Of a stretch of DNA of 64,000 nucleotides, positions 1 through 10,208 are shown one piece after another; the first letter of the stretch is position 1, and each line of letters begins with the position of its first letter. This DNA comes from Nemophila menziesii (taxonomy: Eukaryota; Streptophyta; Magnoliopsida; Boraginales; Hydrophyllaceae). The stretch lies in NCBI GenBank assembly GCA_029959085.1, contig JARWIR010000011.1:6759840-6823839 (forward strand). Direction: 5' to 3'. Under the pieces are notes generated by a model. It saw nothing but the letters and a program-made list of their open reading frames with translations. It was not told the origin of the DNA and searched no databases. The translations under genes were made by a program, and so were the position numbers.

Positions 1-57
1 CTGGTACCACCCTCCTCAACGCGACACCTTGCGTTTAGGGTTCATGACACAGCATCG

Positions 58-402
58 GAACCGGGAACCCGCATGTGGTAAAACCGGGTACCCGGTTTTG
101 GTGCTGTAACTTTTGAAAATCTCTGACCCAGCGTTTTGGTGGCTTGCGTTTTCGTGCGTTTTGATTCGCGCCATCGACACAAATCCGGGTACCCGCATTT
201 GGCAGAACCGGGTACCCGGTTTCGGAGCTGATGAAACCCAAAAGTTCTGTCCCAGCGTTTTGAGAAGTGGCGTTTTGGCGCGTTTTGATTCGCGCCAGCG
301 AGAAAATCCGGGAACCCGCATTCCATAGAACCGGGTACCCGGTTTCGGCGAGTAAAAATCCCTGACCCCGCGTCTTGGGGTCCAGCGTTTTGGTGCGTTT
401 CG

Positions 403-435
<33 letters not shown>

Positions 436-530
436 ACAATTATTTTTCCGCGCCGTCACAGCGACGCGGAACCGGGAACCCGGTTTGCCAAAACCGGGAA
501 CCCGGTTTGCCAAAACCGGGAACCCGGTTT
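58..530. repeat. Palindromic CCGGGTACCCGG subrepeat cluster of element A
   Basis: About nine copies of AACCGGGTACCCGGTT or its variant with GAACCC occur here, mostly in pairs 20-26 bp apart. They are embedded in a longer degenerate repeat of about 125 bp that also contains 'gacccagcgtttt' and 'attcgcgccatcgac'. The last three copies (468-530) are head-to-tail with a 22-bp period. A poly(A) run lies at 403-431. A related cluster is at 6562-7043. Arginine- and proline-rich frames across this region arise from the repeat and are not taken as genes. Confidence 0.85.
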
Positions 531-922
531 GAAAGCTGTGAGAGGCGGTTTTTGAGGTGTTTTAACCTAGTTTCTTGGCCTCTTTTGCAAGTATTTACCT
601 AAAACGCACCAATAGCCTCCCCACCTCCGAAATTCATCTACCAAAACACTATATATCATCAAATCCTACCCGCTTTCACCACAAAAACATAAGATCAACT
701 CACCTCCTCTCCAAAATATCATCAAATCCTTAGTTTTTCCCAAGATTCTTCTTCACCAAATTCCTTAAATTAAACCCAATTCTTTCTTCTCCCATACAAA
801 TTAACCAAGACCCATCTCATATTTCACCTAGTTCTTAAATTCTTAAACCTCAAAACATCAAAATTCTAAACTTTTCCCTAAGTTTTTCATTATTTGAAGT
901 TTTGAGTTTGGGGTGAAAAGAG
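531..922 (+). other. Leader before the post-pol ORF
   Basis: This is an AT- and C-rich stretch without a gene. It is closely repeated before the second copy of the ORF (about 7044-7422), with the same 'cctccccacctccgaaa' and 'aatccttagttttt' blocks. It ends in a polypurine-like TTTGAGTTTGGGGTG (901-915), 8 bases before the ATG. Confidence 0.6.
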
Positions 923-2239
923 ATGACTAACAGAACCGGTGATTTCCGAAGAACTGCTCCTAGAAGAAAGACCACCATTGGTGGTTCTCAAGAACAAGCT
1001 ATTGAGATTCCTGATTCGCGTCCTAAACGAAAAATCGACGAAGTTAAGCTTGATTCTAACAGAAAAGAAATCACAGGTCTAAAGAGAAGATTAATTGATG
1101 AGATTGAAAGTGCAAAGGAACCAGAAGAGGAAATTGCGAAGAACATTGAGGAAGAAACTGAACAAGAGATTCCGGAAGCACCCGTTACGAAACCTCCGCG
1201 TATGAAGATGTGGGCCCACAAGCCTAAGAGGGTTTACACTTGTTGGAATACTCAGGTTCGTGAAAGAATTGAATTTTTGAAATTTGGTGAGGAGACGAAT
1301 TTTCCTAAGGGTATTATGAGTAGTGATTACAAGGAATATGCTGTGACATGTGCTAAGTTTGGTTGGAAAGAGTTACAAGAGAGGAAGCTTGAGTTCATTC
1401 CTACTTTTGTGCGAGAATTTTACGAAGGTTTAGCTACCTCACATGATGCCATTGATATCCGCAAAAAGGTAGTTCCTTTCTCTATTGAACGTATTCGGAA
1501 ATCATTGAAACTACCCAACTTTTCTGGAACATGTCCCTTCCAAGAAATTCTTAATGACCCTTCTTTTGATTTTGAATCCCTTTGGGGGACCGTGCTTGTT
1601 AATGGGACTAGCCCAATTCCTGAAGGTGAAAGGTATCCTGGACAGTTTTACAGCAGTAGTTTGACACCTCATGCGAAGGTTTGGTCTCGTTTCATAATAC
1701 CCACTTTCTTTGGTATTAAACACACTTCCGAGTTGAAGAAAGAGCACATATTTGTTATTAAGTGTATTTTGGAGGAGAAACCATTTGATGTTGCCAAGAT
1801 CATTTATGATACAATCATGGAGTTTGCGAAATCACCAATGAAACAACAAAATCTGAAGTTTCCTTGTACTATTACTCAGTTGTGTTTAGACGCAAAGATT
1901 CCGCGTAAGGACGCAGATATTGATACTGTTTCAGTTGGTGTGAGTATAGCTTTGAGCACAATCAAGAACATCCATGAAGAAGTAACACGAGCTACAAGAA
2001 GTCCAAGAACTCCTCAATCAAAGAAAGCGAAAACTGTACCTGAGTTGGAAGCGAAGATTCAGGTGTTGGAAGAGAATCAGGAGAGGATGATTGCTACCTT
2101 GGGAAACGTTACAAAAGAGTTGGACCTGCTTCGAAATTTAATCCTAGGCGTAAATACACTTCAAAACGCGATTTATGATGCTGTTACGCGAGATAAAGGT
2201 CCAGAACGCAACACCGATAACCAGCCTCGCGCTGGTTAA
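923..2239 (+). CDS. Intact post-pol ORF of Athila-like element (plant transposon protein domain)
   Basis: The ORF has 438 codons and no stop, and starts at the ATG giving MTNRTGDF. The N-terminus is charged and basic (KRK at 35-37, LKRR at 53-56). The middle (about 135-305), with REFYEGL near 163-169 and AKVWSRFIIPTFFGIKHTSE from 251, resembles the 'putative plant transposon protein' domain (Transposase_32 type) found in ORFs downstream of pol in Athila-like elements. Residues about 372-410 have heptad spacing consistent with a coiled coil. I see no membrane segment or signal peptide, so it does not look like an envelope protein. It lies between the subrepeats and the 3' LTR. The paralogue at 7423-8770 is broken. 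The biochemical role is unknown. Confidence 0.8.
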   Translation: MTNRTGDFRRTAPRRKTTIGGSQEQAIEIPDSRPKRKIDEVKLDSNRKEITGLKRRLIDEIESAKEPEEEIAKNIEEETEQEIPEAPVTKPPRMKMWAHKPKRVYTCWNTQVRERIEFLKFGEETNFPKGIMSSDYKEYAVTCAKFGWKELQERKLEFIPTFVREFYEGLATSHDAIDIRKKVVPFSIERIRKSLKLPNFSGTCPFQEILNDPSFDFESLWGTVLVNGTSPIPEGERYPGQFYSSSLTPHAKVWSRFIIPTFFGIKHTSELKKEHIFVIKCILEEKPFDVAKIIYDTIMEFAKSPMKQQNLKFPCTITQLCLDAKIPRKDADIDTVSVGVSIALSTIKNIHEEVTRATRSPRTPQSKKAKTVPELEAKIQVLEENQERMIATLGNVTKELDLLRNLILGVNTLQNAIYDAVTRDKGPERNTDNQPRAG

Positions 2240-3713
2240 GATACGTTTTCTATACTTTCCTCTTAGTGTATATTAGTTTAAATGCTTTATTGAGTCTTTT
2301 CGAGTCATGGGGACACGACTCATTTTTGAGTTTGGGGTGGGGTTCGTTGCCTCATCCCAATTTTTATGTGTTATTTGCTTTATTTGCTTTCAATAAAAGA
2401 ATTTTCGGAGTTGCGTTTGACTATAGAAATTTTTAAATATCCCTTTAAGCATACTTTTGATAAATCTATGATAGTAAATAGTGGACTTTAGGGATTAATA
2501 TAAAACGCACTTACAATTGCATGCGAACATAGGTAATTGATAGGAAAAATTAATTAACAATGCAAATGAAGTAAGCTTGTACTCAAGGAATATGTTTGGT
2601 GTGTAGAACGTGAAATCCTAATTAGTAGAGAACCCACCTAGATATGAACTAAAGACAAGCTATGTACTTAGGAAAATGATAGAGGCAGTTCTTTGTTAGC
2701 CATTTGTGCCTTTTTAGCCTTCTATCCCTTGTATTAATTATTATCCGTCTTAGCACACTTTGAGCCTTTAGCCTTTTCTTTGTAGCCACGATATAAGCCA
2801 TTATCCCTTAGATTATTAGGCATGACCATATGACCCGCACTTGAATCACAATCCTGAGACATGTCTCGAGCTTGAGTTTGGGGTGGTGGGACCACATATG
2901 GGGAATTAAATGGGTAGGGATCGATGTGTTTTGCATCGTAGCACAATTGCAGATGATATATACTTGTAACCCTTTGCCGGGAATGTAGAAAAGTGAAAAA
3001 GAAAGAAAAAATGAAAATTTTTGAAAAATCATACAGTAGGATCCGGGAACCCGGTTTCGAAAATCCGGGTACCCGGTTTGCCTCTGTACAAAAAAAAAAA
3101 AAAAAAAAACAAAAAGAAGAAAAAGAGAAAAGAAAATAAAAAGAAAAATATGAATGAATAAAACATCCGGCAAAGTGGAATTTTTCTAAAATCATCTTGT
3201 TTATAGTGGGTAGACATGGGACGCTAAATTATTGCGTAATGGGTGAGTGAGAACATCTTTTTGAGCGTTAACTCAAGCTCGAGGACAATGTTGATGGTAA
3301 GTGAGGAGAGAGCCAAAAGCTCACTTCAAATTTACCAACATCCACACCTGTCCTTAAGCCAATATTATAACCGTAAAGACCTCGTGATTCTTAAATGCAT
3401 AGTGAATTTATTATTCTGTTGATAGGGAATACACTAGGTGGAGCGTTCAAAGCGAGTTAGGATTAATGACCACCCTATAGCCATCATACAGAGATGAGTA
3501 CAAGTGTAACCTTCAAGCATTGCGACTTTAATTTTATGATTGAGATTATTTATGTCTGATGTTGCATGATTAGTGTATGTGTATATTAGTTTCTAGAGTT
3601 TGTTATATGAGATTTATTTTGAGAATTGCTTTATGGTTTATTTGCTAGCTTCTATGTGTTTATACGTTTACTTCTACCCCTTTGTTTTGTTTTACTTTGT
3701 CGGGACGACAAAG
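2240..3713 (+). other. 3' UTR of element A
   Basis: No gene is visible. The stretch contains polypurine-like TTTTTGAGTTTGGGGTGG (2323-2340) and CTTGAGTTTGGGGTGGTGGG (2871-2890). It also holds one pair of CCGGG(A/T)ACCCGG motifs (3041-3079) followed by a poly(A) run near 3090-3108. The same order is found in elements B and C. Confidence 0.7.
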
Positions 3714-3730
3714 GTTTGAGTTGGGGGTCT
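3714..3730 (+). promoter_or_regulatory. Polypurine tract of element A
   Basis: GTTTGAGTTGGGGGTCT directly abuts the LTR start TGATGTCTCC, the expected position of the plus-strand primer. It is conserved on the minus strand at 12340-12356 and degraded at 10191-10208. Confidence 0.75.
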
Positions 3731-5295
3731 TGATGTCTCCCTAATTGTTCTTATTTTCGACCCTTAGGAGACATCATTTTTGGTGTTTATTTACTTAAAT
3801 TGATAGACTTTTGTACTAAATATTCAATAATCCGGAATTACCTTTTTATTTCTAGCATTTTTAATTTATTAAACTTTTGCGCGTAATATTGGTATTTTTG
3901 GTGTAAAGTTTACAGGTTTTAAATGTTAGCTAGGAGAGGAATCCGAGGAGAAGGTCAAAGATCGTGAATTAGAGTCAAGACTTGAAGACAAATCCCGAAG
4001 ATATTATTTTTAGAGCTGAAAATCCACTTTCCAGGCCATAGATTGCTGATTTCGAGGTGCTTAAGCGATGATCTAGCCGCTGACCTTTGAAGAGAAATCA
4101 TTCCTTATCGAGTCACGGAACTTTAGCAACTGGAATGAGGTCAATCGGAGTTGTAACGCATCGGGAAAAGCTGTTTTAGTGAAGGCCTATCATCAGTTAC
4201 GGGATTTTGGGCTTAGAAAGTGGGCTTGGACATTTAATTAGGCTTTTAGTTTCTGGTCCAAGCCCTAGTCCGAATTTTTACTTATAAAAGGAGGTCTGGA
4301 CTTCTATTTTTCACACAATTCACTTTCCACAAGATTAAAAACACCAGAGAAGCAACAGCAGGAAGAAAGGAGAAGCTACAAGAGCTGGAGTGGGTCTATA
4401 GCTCCGTTCGTAGTCATTCTGATTCCGAAAATTAGGTTTTTCTTATATTTTAATTCTGTAACGAATATGAATTCCATTTCTTTTTATTTAGTTTTTAATT
4501 TTAATATGAGCTAAGCTTTCATTAGTGCTTGAGAACAAAACAATGGGTGAATCTTGATTTTATTATTATAACGAATGTTGAATTTGGGTTTTTATTGAAT
4601 TAAATTAAATTAGGGCTTTTACTCTTTTCGACAATTTGTGAATGTTTACTGATTTTAGAGTCGCGAACTAAAATTAGATACTAGTATCTAAGCTATTCCA
4701 TATATGTGGCGTATGGATCATCCTGACGGGGGGTTTAGGTACAGAAATAATTGTTCAATCTAGGATAAAAACTATTGATTCTGACGAACTTAGTTAATCC
4801 TAGGGCCAATGTGGTAATAAATCTTAATCATCCAACGGTGGATCATATTTACCCTGACGGGACTAGTGACACTTTAGGATCGCCTTATAGTCCACCCTGA
4901 CGGGGGTATAAGGATATTAGAATCCCGACCATTGTAATTGACTGATTTAACCCTTAAACAACATAAGTTAGAAAGTAAAATTAGGAGGATCCTTGCGTTC
5001 TCAAGTACTACACCTCATATTGCGTTTTCACTTATTTTACTTGCGTCTTAGCTTCTACTTGCATTTAATTATTTGTCTTTTATTCATTAGCTTTAATCAA
5101 CAAAACCAAACAAACAATTTATTGTCTTTTATTTTCATAAGTGCATCAATCACTACTTGCTAAACATTGTGATCAACCATCCGTCCTTGGAACGAATCTG
5201 TATTATCATACATACTACTTGGGACAACCGTACACTTGCGGTTGTGGTTCGATTTACATTTGCATTTATTTTTAGAACACACAAAGGACCACCAC
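3731..5295 (+). repeat. LTR shared by elements A and B
   Basis: The LTR begins TGATGTCTCC right after the polypurine tract. Its first 46 bp form an inverted repeat, with TGATGTCTCC at 3731-3740 and GGAGACATCA at 3767-3776. A TATA box lies at 4282-4291. CCTGACGG motifs recur near 4723, 4855 and 4897. The 3' boundary is inferred near 5285-5300, where sequence switches to integrase. No primer binding site remains, so the end is approximate. The length is about 1.56 kb. The other two LTR copies in the window are truncated. Confidence 0.75.
4282..4291 (+). promoter_or_regulatory. LTR TATA box
   Basis: TTATAAAAGG sits about 550 bp into the LTR and is conserved in all three copies (10761-10770 on plus; about 11779-11788 on minus), consistent with the Pol II promoter of the element. 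Confidence 0.6.
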
Positions 5296-6281
5296 CTTCC
5301 CTTGTTAAAGATTGTCATGAATATGTTAAAAGATGTACGAGATGCCAGTTTACCGGAAAAATATCCAAGAGGGATGAGATGCCACATAATAATGTGTTAG
5401 AAGTTGAAATATTCGATGTTTGGGGTATAGAATTTATGGGTCCTTTCGTTCCTTCAAATGGTAACCTCTACATCTTATTAGCTGTTGATTACGTGTCTAA
5501 GTGGGTAGAAGCTGTGGCGTTACCAACCAATGATTCATGAGTGGTGATTAAGTTCTTGAAATCACATATTTTCACTAGACATGGTACACCTAGAGTGATT
5601 ATTAGCGATGAAGGATCTCATTTCGTTAATAAGTATTTGAAGACTGTTCTAGAGAAGTATGGAGTAAGACACCGTGTATCTACTGCATATCATCCACAAT
5701 CCAATGGTCAAGCTGAAGTATCGAATCGTGAAGTCAAGTCAATCCTAGAGAAAACCGTTGGTCCTACAAGAAAAGATTGGTCAATGAAGTTAGATGATGC
5801 GTTGTGGGCCTATCGTACTGCGTTCAAGACTCCAGTTGGTGCATCTACCTATCGTATGGTGTATGGTAAGGCTTGTCACTTACCTCTTGAGCTTGAAATG
5901 GGTGCCTATTGGGCGATTGCGCAGTTGAACTTAGATCCTACCTTAGCCGGAGAGAATCGGATGATGAAGCTTAATGAACTTGACGAATTCCGGTTGAATG
6001 CCTATGAAAATGCTAAACTTTACAAAGAAAACACGAAGAAATGGCATGACAATCGGATTCGTACAAAGAACTTTGAAGTGGGACAAATAGTATTGAAGTA
6101 TAATTCAAAGTTCAGCAATTATCCGGGTAAGCTAAGGTCTAAGTGGTCGGGTCCATACATTGTGACCAAAGTTACACCTCATGGGGCGATAGAAATAAAA
6201 CATCCGCTAGAGATCTGTACCTTCATGGTGAACGGTCATAGATTAAAGATATACCATGAAGGTAAGATACCAACCGCTTGA
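5296..6281 (+). pseudogene. Integrase, N-terminally deleted and broken (element B)
   Basis: The fragment enters just before LVKDCHEYV, keeping the CTRCQ zinc-finger cysteines but not the two histidines. The rve core follows with ISDEGSHF and [10 protein letters not shown], and then a C-terminal GPY-type module (SKWSGPY). The first catalytic Asp is replaced by Glu (GIEFMGP); element C has GIDFMGP at the same place. A TGA at 5538-5540 interrupts the frame where element C reads CGA (Arg), as expected from CpG decay. The frame then runs open to 6281. Upstream sequence joins directly to the LTR. Confidence 0.9.
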
Positions 6282-6561
6282 AAGATCCACATCCCGGGGA
6301 GGTCATGTATCTCCTCGAGACTCCTTAGAAGCGTGAGGTAACCCGTCGAGCTTAACGACGTTAAACAAAAGCCAATTCTTTGTATATTAGTTGAGTTTTT
6401 AAATTTTCGCAATGTAATATAGTTTGATTTTCATAAATTTAGTGTTTATTATGAAGAAATGAGGAAGGGTAGTTGTTTTTGATGATTTCAGGGGTAAAAA
6501 GGTCATGAGTTTGGGGTCGAAAGGGCGAAAAATAGAAGAAAAAGAGGTTGGTGTCCAGGGG
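6282..6561 (+). other. Post-integrase spacer with polypurine-like motif
   Basis: There is no gene here. It contains TGAGTTTGGGGTCGAAAGGG at 6505-6524, another internal copy of the polypurine-like motif, about 60 bases before the palindromic cluster. Confidence 0.5.
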
Positions 6562-6937
6562 AAACCGGGTACCCGGATTTCACAAAACCGGGAACCCGGT
6601 TTTGGTGCTGCGATCTGCTGAAGTTCTGACCCAGTGTTTTGGGTCCTGCGTCATCACTACGTCACCATTACGTCATCATTCGCGCCATCGACGAAAAACC
6701 GGGAACCCGCATTTCGCAAAACCGGGTACCCGGTTTCGGAGCTGTAATTTTTTGAATTTCTCTGACCCAGCGTTTTGGGTCTAGTCTTTGGCTGCGTCTT
6801 GGCTCGCGTCTTGGCTCTCGCCATCGACAAAAACCAGGAACCCGCATTCTGCAAAACTGGGAACCCGGTTTCGAAGGGTGGAAGTTCTGATCCAGCGTCT
6901 TGGGGTCCAGCCTTTGGTTGCGTATTGAGGTAATTAA

Positions 6938-6968
<31 letters not shown>

Positions 6969-7043
6969 TAGTATTTGTTTTCGCGCCGACACAGTGACGC
7001 GAAACCGGGTACCCGGATTTTCAAAACCGGGAACCCGGTTTTG
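6562..7043. repeat. Palindromic CCGGGTACCCGG subrepeat cluster of element B
   Basis: Eight motif copies occur in four pairs, in the same 'gacccagcgtttt' and 'gcgccatcgac' context as the cluster at 58-530. An (AAT)n microsatellite lies near 6936-6966. Both clusters sit between integrase and the post-pol ORF. Confidence 0.85.
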
Positions 7044-7422
7044 GTACTGTGATGGCGGTTTTGAGCTTTTTAACCTAGTTTTCTTAGCCTCTTCTGCAAG
7101 TTTTTACCTACAATGCACCAATAGCCTCCCCACCTCCGAAAATCATCATTGAAACCTATAAATACCATCTTATTCTACCCTCTTTCATCACAAAAACACA
7201 TAATCAACTCACCTCTTCTCCAAAACAACATCAAATCCTTAGTTTTTACCAAAGATTTTTCTTCACCCAATCCTTAAATTAAACCCAATTCTTTCTTCTC
7301 CCATTCAAATTGAACAATACCCATCTCATATTCCACCTTGTTCTTAAATTCCTAAGCCTCAAAACATCAAATTCCTCTCTAGTTTCTCACTATTTGAAGT
7401 TTTGAGTTTGGGGTGGAAAGAG

Positions 7423-8770
7423 ATGACTAATAGAACCGGTGATTTCCGAAGAACTGCTCCTAGAAAGAACACTACCATTGGTGGTTCCCAAGAACAAGCT
7501 ATTGAGATTCCTGATTCGCGTCCTAAACGAAAACTTGATGAAGTTAAGCTTGCTCCCAAGAGAAAAGAAATCACAGGTCAAAAGAGAAGATTAATTGATG
7601 AGCCAGAAAGTGAGGAAAAACATGAAGATGAGATTGAGAAGAAAATTGAGGATGAAACTAACCAAGAAGTTCCAGAATTACCAGTGCAACAGAAACCCCT
7701 GTGTATGAAGATGTGGGCCCACAAGCCTAAGAGGGTTTATACTTCGTGGAATGATCAGGTTCGTGAAAGAATCGAATTTTTTGAAGTTTGGTGAGGAGAC
7801 GAATTTTCCTAAGGGTATTATGAGTAGTGCTCACAAAGAATATGTTGTGGCTTGTGAAAAGTTTGGTTGGAAATAATTAAGAGAAAGAAAGCTTGAGTTT
7901 ATTCCTACTTTTGTGCGAGAATTTTATGAAGGTTTAGCTATTTCCCGTGAGGCAATTGAAATTCGCAAAAAGGTAGTTCCTTTCTCTACTGAATTTATTC
8001 GGAAATCTTTGAAATTACCCAACTTTTCTGGATTGTGTCCATTCCAAGAAACTTTTAATGACCCTTCTTTCAATTTTGAATCCCTTTGGGGGACCGTGCT
8101 TGTTAATGGGGCTAGCCCAATTCCTGAAGGAGAAAGATATCCTGGACAGTTTTACAGCAGTAATTTGACACCTAGTGCGAAGATTTGGTCTCGTTTCATA
8201 ATACCCACTTTCTTTGGAGTTAAACACACATCCGAGTTGAAGAAAGAGCATATCATTTTTATTAAGTGTGTTTTGGAGGAAAAACCAATAGACTTTGCTA
8301 AAATTATTTATGATACAATCATGGAGTTCGCGAAATCTCCAATGAAACAACAAAATCTCGAGTTCCCTTGTACTATTACTAAGTTGTGTTTAGACGCAAA
8401 GATTCCGCGTAGGAACGCAGATATTGACGGTGTTTCAGTTGGTGTGAGCATGGCATTAAGTACGATTCAGAATATCCATGATGAAGCAACACGAGCTACG
8501 AAGACTCCTAGAGCTCCTCCATCAAAGAAAGCGAAGACTGTTCCTGAGTTGGATTCAAAGATTCAGGTGTTGATAGAGAATCAAGAGAAGATGATTGCTA
8601 CCTTAGGAAATGTTACAAGCGAATTTGACCTTTTTCGAACTTTGATCTTAGGCGTGAACACACTTGAAAACGCGATTTATGATGCTGTTACGCGAGATAA
8701 AGGTCCAGAACGCAACACCGGTAACCAGCCTCGTGCTGGTTTAGATACGTTTTCTAATCCTTCCTTTTAG
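7423..8770 (+). pseudogene. Broken copy of the post-pol ORF (element B)
   Basis: This is homologous to 923-2239 along its full length, starting MTNRTGDF at 7423. The frame could extend upstream only through a TTG at 7402. One extra T in the run after GAATCGAA shifts the frame near 7783. An in-frame TAA follows near 7875, where the intact copy reads GAG. The frame is open again from about 7913 to 8770 and keeps the REFYEGL and AKIWSRFIIPTFFG motifs plus the coiled-coil tail. It has lost the original stop and so reads a few codons further. Confidence 0.85.
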
Positions 8771-10190
8771 TATAGATTAGTTTAATTGCTTTATTAAGTC
8801 TTTTCGAGTCGTGGGGACACGGCTCATTTTTTGAGTTTGGGTGGGGTTCGTTGCCTCATCCCTGTTTTTATGTGCTATTTGTTTTATTTGCTTTCAATAA
8901 AAGAATTTTCGGAGTTGCGTTTGACTGTAGAAAATTTTAAATATCCCTTTAAGCATACTTTTGATGAATCGATGATAATAAATAGTGAACCTTAGGGATT
9001 GATATAAAACGCATTTAGAATTGCATGCAAACATAGGTAATTAATAGGAAAATTTAATGAACAATGCAAATGAAGTAAGCTTGTACTTAAGGAATATGTT
9101 TGGTGTATAGAACGTGAAATCCTAATTAGTAGAGAACCCACCTAGATATGAACTAAAGACAAGCTATGTACTTAGGAAAATGATAGGGGCAGTTCTTTGT
9201 TAACCATTTGTAACCTTTTAGCCTTCTATCCCTTGTATTAATTATTATCTGTCTTAGCCCACTTTGAGCCTTTAGTCTTTTTCTTTGTAGCCACAATATA
9301 AGCCATTATCCCTTAGATTATTAGGCATGACCATATGACCCGCACTTGAATCACAATCCTGAGACATGTCTCGAGCTTGAGTTTGGGGTGGTGGGTCCAC
9401 TTATGGGGAATTTAATGGGTTGGCATTGATGTGCTTTGTATTGTAGCACAGTTGTAGATGATATATACTTGTAACCCTTTGCCGGGAATGAGAAAAAATG
9501 AAAAAGAAAAAAAAATGAAAAATTTCGAAAATTCATACAGTAGAAACCGGGTACCCGGATTTCACAAAACCGGGAACCCGGTTTGCGTCTGTACAAAAAA
9601 AAAGACAAGAGAAAAGAAAAATATGAATGAATAAAACACCCGGCAATGTGGGATTTTTCTAAAAAATCATCTTGTTTATAGTGGGTAGACATGGGACGCT
9701 AAATTGTTGCGTAAATGGGTGAGTGAGAACATTTTTTAGCGTAAACTCAAGCTCGAGGACATTTGTTGATGGTAAGTGAGGGGAGAGCCAAAAGCACACT
9801 TCAAATTTACCAAATATACATCCACACCGTCCTTAAGCCAATATTAAAACCATAAAGACCTCGTGATTCTTAGGTACATAGTGAATTTATGATTCCGTTG
9901 ATAGGAAATATACTAGATGGGGCATTCAAAGCAATTTAGGATTAATGACCACCATATAGCCATCATACAGAGATGAGTACAAGTGTAATATTCAAGCATT
10001 GCGACTTTAATTTTATGATTGAGATTATTTGTGTTTGATTTTGCATTATAGATGTATGTGTATATTAGTTTCTAGAGTTTGCTATATGAGATTTATCTTA
10101 AGACTTGCTTTAGGTGTATTTGCTAGCTTCTACTTGTTCTTACGTTTACTACTACCCCTTTGTTTTGTTTTTACTTTGTCGGGGCGACAA
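8771..10190 (+). other. 3' UTR of element B
   Basis: This matches 2240-3713 in order and content. It has TTTTTGAGTTTGGGTGGGG (8827-8845, one G fewer), CTTGAGTTTGGGGTGGTGG (from 9376) and one pair of palindromic motifs (9544-9584). No gene is seen. From 9311 on it forms the left arm of the inverted repeat. Confidence 0.7.
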
Positions 10191-10208
10191 TGGTTGTGTT
10201 GGGGGTCT
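10191..10208 (+). promoter_or_regulatory. Degraded polypurine tract of element B
   Basis: TGGTTGTGTTGGGGGTCT corresponds to the tract at 3714-3730 with substitutions. The adjacent LTR begins GG rather than TG. Confidence 0.6.

Larger units (their letters stand above)
1..5295 (+). mobile_element. Athila-like Ty3/gypsy element A, 3' half
   Basis: This is the 3' part of an LTR retrotransposon; its 5' LTR, gag and pol lie outside the window. In order it shows palindromic subrepeats, the intact post-pol ORF (923-2239), a 3' UTR, a polypurine tract ending at 3730 and an LTR starting TGATGTCTCC at 3731. The Athila assignment rests on the related copies B and C, whose RT and integrase have Athila-type motifs, and on the ORF after pol. 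A and B share the middle LTR, which suggests unequal recombination between elements. Confidence 0.85.

Noticed and set aside
16..513. Minus- and plus-strand frames rich in NRVPGF, KPGTRF and ETGYPVL words (also 6548-7024, 3029-3217, 9351-9692)
   Set aside because: They are translations of the palindromic CCGGGTACCCGG repeats and poly(A/T) runs, open in several frames at once, and sit in the noncoding part of the elements.
923..2239. Retroviral envelope gene
   Set aside because: The position after pol invites this, but no signal peptide, transmembrane segment or cleavage site is visible; the body fits the plant transposon-protein domain instead.
5101..5300. tRNA-derived primer binding site after the first LTR
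   Set aside because: No TGGCGCC-like or other tRNA-complementary stretch is visible; the LTR end joins integrase by deletion.
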